This document shows positions 42,799 through 50,454 of a DNA stretch of 64,000 nt, one piece after another. Position numbers and translations under genes: made by a program. Positions within the stretch are counted from its first letter, which is position 1; each line of letters opens with the position of its first letter. Source of the DNA: Methanoregula boonei 6A8 (GTDB lineage: Archaea; Halobacteriota; Methanomicrobia; Methanomicrobiales; Methanospirillaceae); contig NC_009712.1 in NCBI RefSeq assembly GCF_000017625.1, forward strand, positions 434,001 through 498,000, read 5' to 3'. The notes under the pieces are model-generated. The model had not been told where the DNA came from, did no database searches, and saw only the letters and a list, made by a program, of their open reading frames with translations.

Positions 42799-42960
42799 TT
42801 ACGGTCCCCCGAATCCGCATTTCGGGCAGACGTAGGGAATACTCTGCTCCCTGCACCGGTAGCACCGGGTGATCTCGACACCGCATGCGGGGCACGCGAA
42901 CGCCGTTGAGCCCTCTTCTGCGAGCGGAGCGCTGCAGGATGTACACTTTTTATCGGACAT
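42799..42960 (-). CDS. Small zinc-finger protein, HVO_2753-like
   Basis: 53 residues. It encodes MSDKKCTSCSAPL, then ACPACGVEITRCYRCREQ and ends VCPKCGFGGP: four CxxC knuckles (residues 6-9, 23-26, 33-36 and 45-48) that match the small zinc-finger family found next to EF1-beta in many archaea. The gene ends 3 nt before the aEF1B start and is certainly in its operon. Such proteins have been linked to motility and biofilm in haloarchaea; the function here is open. It is under 60 codons and easy to miss. Confidence 0.88.
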   Translation of the reverse strand: MSDKKCTSCSAPLAEEGSTAFACPACGVEITRCYRCREQSIPYVCPKCGFGGP

Positions 42961-43007
42961 AATATTCTCTCCCTTTATGGATTCCTATACTATCTCTTTT
43001 AGTACCT

Positions 43008-43634
43008 TTAAAAGGTTGTACCAATGCAGGTGCCAGGGACCTTAACCCCGCGAAGCCATCGTTCTATCCGTGCAGGATCGGTTCCATTGAGAATAAAGGT
43101 CCGGATCCGGTGTTCGAGTACATAAGGAATACACTGGGGATCAACAACATCCGTTACCCTGGGCTTATTTATGCGGGGAACCAGTTTCCCTTCATCGGTG
43201 ATGCCGTCAACGGATTTGAGAACAAGGAGATCCCCCCCGAGCCTGCCGGCAACCCATGCCGCGATGGTGTCAGAGGTCACGTCCCACGAATGGGGCAGAG
43301 GATCATGGCGGCGCATTGTACAATAGGGCAGGAGGATACGCGGTCCTGCCGGGCATGCCAGCCTTGATGTTGTTTTTATTCCCTGCGCGGCGAGCATCCA
43401 GCCGTACTGATCCATGGCGGCACATGCCATCCAGTGAGCTGTATCACTGTCGGCTTCCGATTGCCGGACCGCATCGGCAAATACCCCTCCGCCCGGGACG
43501 ATCAGCAAGGGACGCCGGGCAGCGCGAATGACCGGGATAATTTCCCTGGCATGGCGTGCAAGGCTCCCTCCCAGTTTTACGACCGTAAGGTGTGCGCTTC
43601 CCTCTTCTCCCCCGTGTGTGACCTGCGATCTCAT
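43008..43634 (-). CDS. mfnE: Amino acid kinase family protein, probable MfnE
   Basis: 208 residues. Amino-acid-kinase fold: VVKLGGSLARHA with the phosphate-binding glycines, LIVPGGGVFADAV, SWDVTSDTIAAWVAGRLGGDLLVLKSVDG and the late TFILNGTDPARIERWLRG. Length and PHSWDVTSD motif match the methanogen kinase MfnE, which phosphorylates 5-aminomethyl-3-furanmethanol phosphate in methanofuran synthesis. The assignment rests on family memory and genome context (a methanogen), not on adjacent mfn genes, which are not in this window. Confidence 0.7.
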   Translation of the reverse strand: MRSQVTHGGEEGSAHLTVVKLGGSLARHAREIIPVIRAARRPLLIVPGGGVFADAVRQSEADSDTAHWMACAAMDQYGWMLAAQGIKTTSRLACPAGPRILLPYCTMRRHDPLPHSWDVTSDTIAAWVAGRLGGDLLVLKSVDGITDEGKLVPRINKPRVTDVVDPQCIPYVLEHRIRTFILNGTDPARIERWLRGVKVPGTCIGTTF

Positions 43635-43676
43635 CTCCCAACCATTATATCCCCTGCTTATAAAAAGGAAAGTACC

Positions 43677-45347
43677 GTGTCCTTTTCCCGCCTGTCAGCT
43701 GCCTTCCTCTTCTTGTGCTTTTGCGTCGTGACCTGCAGTGCCGTGCAGATCATAGAATTCTGCCCGGACCCCTATCTCCCCGATGATGCAGATGAGTACA
43801 TTGTCCTGTCCGGGGATGGATCCCTTGATGGAGTCGCTGTCTCCGATAATCACGGCGGTTTCCGGTTTCCGCAAGGTACGGTTATCCATGGAACCCTGAC
43901 GATCGCGCGGAATGGTGCGGCCTTTGAAAAGACTCATGGAACCTCTCCGGATTTTGAATGGCAGGATTATTCTCCCAGTGTACCGGATGTTGTCTCCGGT
44001 AACCAGCTTCGACTGGCTAACACCCGTGACGAACTGCTGGTGTACGAGAACAGCCGGCTCGTGCAGAAGATCACCTGGCCCGGTGATGTGAAGCCCCGGG
44101 AAGGCCAGGTGCATTATCTCGAAGAAGGTACCTGGGATCCCCGGCCGCTCATGCTTGGCCAGTCCCGTCTGGCCCTGACGAGCTTTGAAAATGTGACCGT
44201 TACCGCCTTTGTCTCCCCTGATTCTTCCCTTGCGGTCTTTTCCGGTGCTGTTGACTCCGCGCAGCACCGGGTGCTGGCAAATGTCTACGAACTGACCAGC
44301 ACAAATATTACCCATACCCTGACTTATGCCAGGAAACGGGGGGTGGATGTATCTGTTCTTGTCGAGGGTGGACCGGTAGGGGGGATCCCGGCAGCGGAGA
44401 AATCTGCAATTTCTGTGTTGAACCAGAGCGGGATCCCTGTTCTTGCAATGGCCTCATCTGAGGGAGGGCATGTGCCGTACCGGTACGATCATGCAAAATA
44501 CGTGATTATTGATGATCGCGCAGTGCTGGTGACCAGCGAGAACTTCGGGCACAGCGGTTTTCCCCCGGCAGGGGAGACCGGGAACCGGGGATGGGGAGTC
44601 GTGATGGAGGATCCCCGTCTTGCGGCATACTTTGCCGATCTGTACCAGACTGATACATCGGGTTCGGCCATCACTCCGGTATATGGAACAGCGGGACCCG
44701 GGGAAAATTACACCATAATTTCCCGGCCGGTGGTCTTTGAACCTGTGACGTTTACCGGGGCCCGGGTGACCCCGGTCATCGCCCCGGATACAAGCGCCGG
44801 GATCACCGGTCTCCTCAATTCCGCACAGGAAAGTATCGAGATCCAGCAGGCATACATTACCAACGAGTCGAAAACCCGTCTTAACCCATACCTTGCCACA
44901 GCAATCAATGCATCACGGCGCGGGGTTCAGGTGCGGGTGCTCCTTGATTCTTACTGGTATAATACAGAGGACGAGGCTGATAACGATGAGATGGTGGCGC
45001 TCATCAACCGGATCGCCGCAACTGAAAACCTGCCGCTTGAAGCACGCTGTGCAGATCTTGGTGCAACCGGTCTTGAAAAGATCCATAACAAAGGGGTAAT
45101 TGTCGATGGCCGTGCAGTGCTTGTCAGCAGCATTAACTGGAACACAAACTCTCCCGGTTTCAACCGGGAGGCTGGTGTGATTATTGAACAACCGGGGGTG
45201 GCCATGTATTTCCGCGGAGTCTTCGATGCCGACTGGAGTCCTGCGGTGCGTTCTCCGCATCCCCCGACCGATTACCTGAAAATTGCCTGTGTCATTACGG
45301 TCATCGGCCTTCTTATGCTCCTCTATTATTACCGGCATATGCGATAA
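43677..45347 (+). CDS. Exported phospholipase D-like protein
   Basis: 556 residues from the GTG at 43677, which follows AAGGAAAG and starts a signal peptide (VSFSRLSAAFLFLCFCVV). Residues 20-180 form a beta-rich domain (VQIIEFCPDPYLPDDADEYI) typical of lamin-tail-like or archaeal surface modules. Two PLD motifs follow: HAKYVIIDDRAVLVTSENF and HNKGVIVDGRAVLVSSINW, giving the two halves of the active site. A C-terminal membrane helix (IACVITVIGLLMLLYYY) anchors it outside the cell. Substrate unknown; perhaps envelope lipids, nucleic acids or glycans. Confidence 0.88.
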   Translation: MSFSRLSAAFLFLCFCVVTCSAVQIIEFCPDPYLPDDADEYIVLSGDGSLDGVAVSDNHGGFRFPQGTVIHGTLTIARNGAAFEKTHGTSPDFEWQDYSPSVPDVVSGNQLRLANTRDELLVYENSRLVQKITWPGDVKPREGQVHYLEEGTWDPRPLMLGQSRLALTSFENVTVTAFVSPDSSLAVFSGAVDSAQHRVLANVYELTSTNITHTLTYARKRGVDVSVLVEGGPVGGIPAAEKSAISVLNQSGIPVLAMASSEGGHVPYRYDHAKYVIIDDRAVLVTSENFGHSGFPPAGETGNRGWGVVMEDPRLAAYFADLYQTDTSGSAITPVYGTAGPGENYTIISRPVVFEPVTFTGARVTPVIAPDTSAGITGLLNSAQESIEIQQAYITNESKTRLNPYLATAINASRRGVQVRVLLDSYWYNTEDEADNDEMVALINRIAATENLPLEARCADLGATGLEKIHNKGVIVDGRAVLVSSINWNTNSPGFNREAGVIIEQPGVAMYFRGVFDADWSPAVRSPHPPTDYLKIACVITVIGLLMLLYYYRHMR

Positions 45348-45452
45348 GTCTTGAATGAGTGTATTATATGGAGCGCCCGGGCTGGCAGGTGGCTTTGAGC
45401 GAAAACAAAAACAGCAATCGGAACCGCACGATGTGGGATGATGGGATAGATT

Positions 45453-45761
45453 CTATTCTTTCTTAAGTGCGCACTGGCACACATCGCAGAGGTTGATATC
45501 GCTCTCTCCGGTGACCACGGCAAGTGCCCAGCGATCAATCATCGCATCAAGGTCGGAAGAAAGCGCAATCGCACCGTATCCTCTTTTCCTGCTCAGGTAC
45601 TGGGACACTGCAGCCCGCGTAACGCCCAGTCTCTTTGCTGCATCGCTCTGGCTGAGGCCCTGGTTGTTGACAAGCCTGGATACCATCTCCGCCCTCATGG
45701 GTGGCAGGAGGTTACGAACCATGCTGTCGCAGTGCATGAGCGTGCAGGTATGCTTTGTCAT
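45453..45761 (-). CDS. HTH transcriptional regulator with cysteine-rich ends
   Basis: 102 residues. The helix-turn-helix is SQSDAAKRLGVTRAAVSQYLSRKRG (about 37-61), XRE/Cro-like. Cysteines near the N-terminus (HTCTLMHC) and the C-terminus (LCDVCQCALKKE) could bind a metal or sense redox state. The ATG overlaps the stop of the upstream wHTH gene by 4 nt, so the two regulators are coupled and may act together. Target unknown. Confidence 0.8.
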   Translation of the reverse strand: MTKHTCTLMHCDSMVRNLLPPMRAEMVSRLVNNQGLSQSDAAKRLGVTRAAVSQYLSRKRGYGAIALSSDLDAMIDRWALAVVTGESDINLCDVCQCALKKE

Positions 45762-46003
45762 ACAATGGCCGGCTGGGATTCTGAGGTGGTTACGGGCCTG
45801 TTCTGGTAGATAATCTGCCGCGCATCCCGGAAATTGAATTTCTCGATGATAAGGTGGCGTTCCTTGAGTTTCTTTAAGGCATATCTCACGGTCCGCGGGG
45901 CAAGGTGGCTCTTCGTGACCAGATCCTTGTGGGTCATGGCGCCCCCGATGTCCAGGATCTCCAGTACCGTCCGTGATGAGGGGGGTAATGTCTGCTGATA
46001 CAT
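45758..46003 (-). CDS. Small winged-helix regulator
   Basis: 81 residues. SSRTVLEILDIGGAMTHKDLVTKSHLAPRTVRYALKKLKERHLIIEKFN is a winged helix of the MarR/ArsR-like class: helix KDLVTKSHL, recognition helix PRTVRYALKKL, then a wing. The double palindrome at 46012-46028 lies just 8 nt upstream of its ATG, so it is probably autoregulated. It also lies opposite an OB-fold gene that the same operator could control. Confidence 0.82.
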   Translation of the reverse strand: MYQQTLPPSSRTVLEILDIGGAMTHKDLVTKSHLAPRTVRYALKKLKERHLIIEKFNFRDARQIIYQNRPVTTSESQPAIV

Positions 46004-46011
46004 GATCGTAG

Positions 46012-46028
46012 TGTTAACAGTGTTAACA
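46012..46028. promoter_or_regulatory. Operator: two TGTTAACA palindromes
   Basis: TGTTAACA at 46012-46019 and again at 46021-46028 are each perfect palindromes separated by one G. They lie between the divergent starts of the wHTH/HTH pair (minus) and the OB-fold gene (plus), 9 nt before the wHTH ATG and about 17 nt before the TATA box of the plus gene. A dimeric winged-helix protein bound here could block both promoters. Confidence 0.65.
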
Positions 46029-46044
46029 TATCAACCTGTCGGTA

Positions 46045-46052
46045 ATTTATAT
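46045..46052 (+). promoter_or_regulatory. TATA box for the OB-fold gene
   Basis: ATTTATAT is centred about 25 nt ahead of the ATG at 46074, the spacing expected if transcription starts at or next to the start codon (leaderless mRNA). Confidence 0.5.
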
Positions 46053-46073
46053 CCCCGGTTTCAACCATCACCT

Positions 46074-46439
46074 ATGTTCTGTCGCCAGGAAAGGGTCGCA
46101 CTTCTGCTGTTGATCGCCGTGGCACTTGCGGTCGTTCTTGCGCAGGTGGTGCTCTTATCCTTAGGGAAAACACCGTTTGCCACAGTGTATTCCAATGAGG
46201 TGGCAGATGGGACCCTGGTCAGCCTTACGGGCAGCATTGACCAGGTGACCGTACTCTCCAATGGGGGTCACGTGATCCTCACGGTCAACAATACCTCGGT
46301 CTTCATCCCCGCTATCGTTGCGGGTGACCGGGCCTTTGCCAAAGGGACCCCGGTTTTGCTCTACGGGACGGTCCAGACCTACCGAGGCAAGAAAGAGATT
46401 GTCGTTAACTCGGCAGAGGATATTGTGGAAATCCGGTAA
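46074..46439 (+). CDS. Membrane-anchored OB-fold protein
   Basis: 121 residues from the ATG at 46074. A signal-anchor helix (ALLLLIAVALAVVLAQVVLLSL) is followed by a small OB-fold-like domain (LVSLTGSIDQVTVLSNGGHVILTVNNTSVFIPA followed by GTPVLLYGTVQTYRGKKEIVVNSAEDIVEI), oriented outside the cell. The domain resembles tRNA-anti-type OB folds that bind nucleic acids or oligosaccharides. Divergent from the regulator pair and likely controlled by the shared operator. Ligand unknown. Confidence 0.7.
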   Translation: MFCRQERVALLLLIAVALAVVLAQVVLLSLGKTPFATVYSNEVADGTLVSLTGSIDQVTVLSNGGHVILTVNNTSVFIPAIVAGDRAFAKGTPVLLYGTVQTYRGKKEIVVNSAEDIVEIR

Positions 46440-46529
46440 ATTCCGTTGTAGTGTACCTGGTTTCAGGTTCGTCCTGGGAGATGATCCCGCCAAATACGCC
46501 GAATTTGCAGTGTCCAGCACAAAAAAAGA

Positions 46530-47360
46530 TTATTTCCGGATTTCCAGTGTTACCGAAAAATTCCTGACGGTGTGGGTGAGTGCCCCAAGACTGATGAGAT
46601 CTGCACCTGTCTGTGCATAATCACGAATCGTTCCTGCGGTGATACCTCCCGAAAGCTCGATGGTGACCCGGTCACGGAGACCCACAGATTCGAGATTGCC
46701 AATGGTATCCCGGATACTGTCCGGAGACATGTTGTCGAGAAGCAGGATATCCGCGCCTGCGCGGGCAGCGGTGACAGCATCGTGGGCAGACTCTGTCTCG
46801 ATCTCGATCTTACGGTAGGCACTTGCGGCCCTGGCACGGGCGATTGCCTCGCTGATGGAGACGAGGGCCAGATGATTGTCCTTGATAAGGATGCCATCAC
46901 TCAGGCATGTCCTGTGGGGATCACCCCCGCCAAGCACGATCGCCTTTTTGTCCAGCGCGCGCAGCCCCGGGCAGGTCTTGCGCGTCCCGGCCACCCGGCA
47001 GCGGGGGTTTTCCGCCTTCACCGTATCTGCCATGGCTTTTGTCTGCGTGGCAATCCCGCTCATCCTGCCAATGATGTTGAGCGCGGTGCGTTCCACAAGC
47101 AGGATCTTCTTTGCCGGGCCAGACAGCGTGAGAAGAACCTCCCCGGCCTTAACGGTTGAACCGTCCCTGGTCTCCGGCCGCGCCTCCACGCCGAAATGAG
47201 AAAAAAGCGTCCCGGCCTCTTCAAGACCTGCAGCAACACCTTCCTGCTCTGCCCGGATCACTGCATGACAGGTTATCTCGGGAATAATGGCATCCGAAGT
47301 CACATCGCCGGACGGCGCATCCTCATCAATAAATTTCAGCAGGTATTCCAGCGAAACCAT
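46530..47360 (-). CDS. nadC: Nicotinate-nucleotide pyrophosphorylase (NadC)
   Basis: 276 residues. Type II phosphoribosyltransferase: EDAPSGDVTSDAI, LVERTALNIIGRMSGIATQT, AGTRKTCPGLRALDKKAIVLGGGDPHRTCLSDGILIKDNH, then EIETESAHDAV and DILLLDNMSPDSI. It converts quinolinate and PRPP to nicotinate mononucleotide in NAD synthesis. Downstream of nadX with 18 nt between the genes, so the two form an operon. Confidence 0.95.
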   Translation of the reverse strand: MVSLEYLLKFIDEDAPSGDVTSDAIIPEITCHAVIRAEQEGVAAGLEEAGTLFSHFGVEARPETRDGSTVKAGEVLLTLSGPAKKILLVERTALNIIGRMSGIATQTKAMADTVKAENPRCRVAGTRKTCPGLRALDKKAIVLGGGDPHRTCLSDGILIKDNHLALVSISEAIARARAASAYRKIEIETESAHDAVTAARAGADILLLDNMSPDSIRDTIGNLESVGLRDRVTIELSGGITAGTIRDYAQTGADLISLGALTHTVRNFSVTLEIRK

Positions 47361-47378
47361 AGCGGATCGTTTCCTCTC

Positions 47379-48137
47379 TTATGTCCCGATGACCAGCGGG
47401 CTGTCAAGGTTTTTTAAGAGCGAGAGGATGGAGAGTGCCGCAAGGTAACTTGTTGCCGGGTTCTCGGGGCTGGGCACATTGGTCACCCGGATGTAGGTCT
47501 CGCCAAAGTCTCCCTCAATGAAGAGCTCATGGATATTCTTGTCTGCCGCCGGATCCACCCAGAGTTCCACGTCCGCATCCTGGCCGGCTGCAAGACCCAT
47601 GGCAACTGAGACATTCACGTTCTTGGGATACAATTTGATGCACTCATGTGCCTTGCCGGAGAAGATCCGCCGGCGGATTGGTGCATCGAGGCCAAGGGAT
47701 TGCGGGCTCTTGGTGGTCTTTAAGAGCAGCTTCGAGATGGGGGAGATCTGCCCTATCTTTACGTTGTCCAGCCCGAAAATCGCTCCGCTCGGGACATAGA
47801 TCTTTGTCCCGGTCTGCCGTGCCACAGCCACAAGGCCCTCCCTGAGTTCCTGATCGGTAAGCGCTCCCACGCTCATAATAACGAGGTTCTTTTTGTGTTC
47901 GAGAACTTCCTGTGCGTGCGCCCGCGCCGCACCCACCGAAGCGGCCTCAACCACGATATCGGTGTCTGCTTCGAGGAACGCTGCAAAGTCCCCGTATGCT
48001 TTCCCGTTGCAGAGATCTGCGATCTCTTTTGCCCGTTCAGGTTTGGTGTCGTAGACTGCCGGGATCGTGAACCCTTCCGCGTGCCGGGCGATGATATGCC
48101 CGATATTGCCGCAGCCCAAAAGCCCGATCCGCATCAT
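47379..48137 (-). CDS. nadX: L-aspartate dehydrogenase (NadX)
   Basis: 252 residues. Rossmann start IGLLGCGNIGHIIARHA, EAASVGAARAHAQEVL, then IYVPSGAIFGLDNVK and the catalytic histidine in SGKAHECIKLYPKNVNVSVAMGLAA. Converts aspartate to iminoaspartate with NAD(P), the first step of de novo NAD synthesis. nadA, the next step, is not in this window; in many archaea it sits in the same operon. The first codon may be 48137 or 48134. Confidence 0.93.
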   Translation of the reverse strand: MMRIGLLGCGNIGHIIARHAEGFTIPAVYDTKPERAKEIADLCNGKAYGDFAAFLEADTDIVVEAASVGAARAHAQEVLEHKKNLVIMSVGALTDQELREGLVAVARQTGTKIYVPSGAIFGLDNVKIGQISPISKLLLKTTKSPQSLGLDAPIRRRIFSGKAHECIKLYPKNVNVSVAMGLAAGQDADVELWVDPAADKNIHELFIEGDFGETYIRVTNVPSPENPATSYLAALSILSLLKNLDSPLVIGT

Positions 48138-48242
48138 AGTAAACAGGTTATGGGTGTCATGGATTAATGGTTATCCTCCTTAAAAAATTCAAAGGAAAAC
48201 GACTTTTAACTGCTCCGGGCCCAAAACGATCCGGGGAAGCAG

Positions 48243-49535
48243 ATGGACGGGAACCGATCTACGCGTGGCAGCCCTGATCCGGGCGATCTGTTTGCCGGTC
48301 TTGCCGGCAAACGGGTGTATATCGAGACCTACGGGTGCCGCTATAACTTCGGCGACACGGCGAATCTGGTTGCCGTCCTTAAGCACTACGGAAGTACCGT
48401 TGTCCCTGCCCCGGAAGACGCGGATGCGGTCGTGGTCAATACCTGCACGGTGGTCGGTCCTACGGAACGGCGCATGCTCCGCCGCCTTTCTGCATTGCAG
48501 GAGAAACCGCTTTTTGTTACCGGCTGCATGCCGCTTGTCCAGCGCGAAGCGATCCTTGCGGTCTGTTCACCGGTTATTATTCATCCGGATACGATCCGCG
48601 AAGCCTCCCGGGCCCTTATGACCGTTGGCTCCGAAAGCGTAGGGATCGTCCAGATTGCCCAGGGCTGCCTTGGGCGGTGCACCTACTGCATCACGCGCAG
48701 GGCCCGGGGGCCTCTCAGGAGTTTCCCTGTCCAGGAGATCCGAAATAAAATCGAAGAATATGTCAGGGCTGGCGCATACGAGATCCAGCTGACCGCACAG
48801 GATACCAGCGCATGGGGACGGGATACGGGGCAGCGCCTGCCGGATCTGCTTACCGCTCTCTCTTCCATCCCGGGAAATTTCCGGCTCCGGGTCGGAATGA
48901 TGAACCCGGCTACTACCCTGGGTATCCTTGACGATCTGATCGATGCCTTTGCCAGCGATCGGCTCTTCCGGTTCGTGCACCTGCCGGTCCAGTCGGGATC
49001 CGATCGCATTCTCGAACAGATGGGGCGGGGCTATACGGTCCGGGAATTCGAGGAGATCGTCTCTGCATTCCGCGGGCGATACCCGGATATCTCCATTGCA
49101 ACCGATTTCATCGTAGGGTTCCCGGGGGAGACCGAAGAGGACTTCTCCCGATCCCTTGAGCTGATCGGGCGGATCCGGCCCGCCAAGGTTAATGTGACAC
49201 GATATTCGCCGCGGCCGTTCACCGGGCCGTTTGAGGAAAAGGACTTTCCGGATGCAGTAAAAAAAGATCGCTCCCGTATTCTGAACGCGTACGCGGAGGA
49301 GCAGTATGTCGCACTCAACCGTCCTCTTCTCGGGACTATGGTCTTCTGCGTAGTCACCGAGAAGATCCGGCCCGGCTCGGTCATGGCCCGGACCGCCTCG
49401 TACCAGGGCCTCGTCATCGGTGAGGAGCTGTCTGTCGGGACTGCTGCAGTTGTCCGGCTCAAAAAAGACCGGAAGTACTTCTTTATGGGGGATCTCCTCT
49501 CCCGGGATCCATCTCATATGCGGGGGGTCGATTAA
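48243..49535 (+). CDS. tRNA t6A37 methylthiotransferase, MiaB-like archaeal group
   Basis: 430 residues. The N-terminal UPF0004 domain has cysteines in ETYGCRYNFGD, VVNTCTVV and VTGCMP, which bind one [4Fe-4S] cluster. The radical-SAM motif is CLGRCTYC (about residue 141-148), followed by AYEIQLTAQDTSAWG and HLPVQSGSDRILEQMGRGYT. A C-terminal TRAM domain runs from about 370 to 425. The pattern (GCRYNFGD) fits the CDKAL1/e-MtaB group that makes ms2t6A in tRNAs reading ANN codons. The start at 48243 avoids longer alternatives. Confidence 0.9.
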   Translation: MDGNRSTRGSPDPGDLFAGLAGKRVYIETYGCRYNFGDTANLVAVLKHYGSTVVPAPEDADAVVVNTCTVVGPTERRMLRRLSALQEKPLFVTGCMPLVQREAILAVCSPVIIHPDTIREASRALMTVGSESVGIVQIAQGCLGRCTYCITRRARGPLRSFPVQEIRNKIEEYVRAGAYEIQLTAQDTSAWGRDTGQRLPDLLTALSSIPGNFRLRVGMMNPATTLGILDDLIDAFASDRLFRFVHLPVQSGSDRILEQMGRGYTVREFEEIVSAFRGRYPDISIATDFIVGFPGETEEDFSRSLELIGRIRPAKVNVTRYSPRPFTGPFEEKDFPDAVKKDRSRILNAYAEEQYVALNRPLLGTMVFCVVTEKIRPGSVMARTASYQGLVIGEELSVGTAAVVRLKKDRKYFFMGDLLSRDPSHMRGVD

Positions 49536-49611
49536 GACGAGTGATTTTATAGCCGGAACAAAAAACTACACTCTTGTTTTACGCTCATGTGGCATTCGAA
49601 GGTGATATGAT

Positions 49612-50148
49612 ATGGACGAGATTGAGGCCGGCTTTACGAAAATGACCAAAATGATCGAGGAACTAAAAAAGACTGAGGGCCAAATGTCCGAGGAGATCCG
49701 GGCCAACGACGGGGAACTCCTCAGGCGCATGACCGTGCTTGCAAAACCGGTGGTCAAATCGGTCGGTCTCAACCTGCTCAAGATCGGCAAGCAGGACACC
49801 AAGGGTGAGCTCTACGATCCTAATTATTTCACAGAGAAGATGATCATTCTGGGTAAGTGCGACCCGGCGCCGTTTCGTCCTGATGACCCGGCAAAGACGA
49901 TCACTGACCAGTTCTGCGTCCTCTCTGAGCGGGGCAGGTTGTACGAACTGATGTACAGCAACGATGGTTTTCTTACTGATTCGTACCTCAACCAGATCGA
50001 GCCGAAGGCAGCCATTGAGCGGTACGGTTATGATGTCCTGTTCATGCTGTACCAGGGCATGCACGAGTATCTCAAGACCGAGCAGGAGCTTGTTGCCGCT
50101 CTCGAAAAGGTCATCGGTTTTGTTTTTGCCTCGAAACCCCGGGCCTGA
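49612..50148 (+). CDS. Conserved methanogen protein of unknown function
   Basis: 178 residues, with AAGGTGAT 6-8 nt before the ATG. The N-terminal 60 residues are helical and charged (EIEAGFTKMTKMIEELKKTEGQMSEEI). The remainder is compact with DPNYFTEKMIILGKCDPAPFRPDDP and YDVLFMLYQGMHEYLKTEQEL. No membrane segment and no motif that I can name. Ribosome-binding site and codon use support a real gene. It is followed by the minus-strand tRNA-Ile. Confidence 0.65.
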   Translation: MDEIEAGFTKMTKMIEELKKTEGQMSEEIRANDGELLRRMTVLAKPVVKSVGLNLLKIGKQDTKGELYDPNYFTEKMIILGKCDPAPFRPDDPAKTITDQFCVLSERGRLYELMYSNDGFLTDSYLNQIEPKAAIERYGYDVLFMLYQGMHEYLKTEQELVAALEKVIGFVFASKPRA

Positions 50149-50247
50149 CCGGGGAACCTTTTTTGGAATCTTTCTCGTAAAAGTTTTGCATAAAATCCTG
50201 GCACAGCCCGTGCTCTTTTATCGAAAAAACAGATTAAAACAAGGATA

Positions 50248-50321
50248 TGGGCCCGATGCGATTCGAACGCATGACCTCCCGGTTATCAGCCGGGCGCACC
50301 ACCGGGCTATGCTACGGGCCC
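50248..50321 (-). tRNA. tRNA-Ile (GAT)
   Basis: A complete cloverleaf on the minus strand. The acceptor stem is GGGCCCG (complement of 50315-50321) with CGGGCCC (complement of 50249-50255) and discriminator A at 50248. The anticodon loop is CTGATAA, giving GAT (complement of 50285-50287). The T arm has the expected GTTCGAATC. No CCA is encoded. Confidence 0.95.
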
Positions 50322-50454
50322 AAAAGGATTGCCTGAAATTTACCTTATTAGATATTCCATCAGAGTTTTTATAGGTTGTGAATGGCCGGGCGGACAGGAT
50401 AATGCTATAGGGCTTTGTGCCAAAAATTACGTAATCTTGAACGGATCTGGGATC

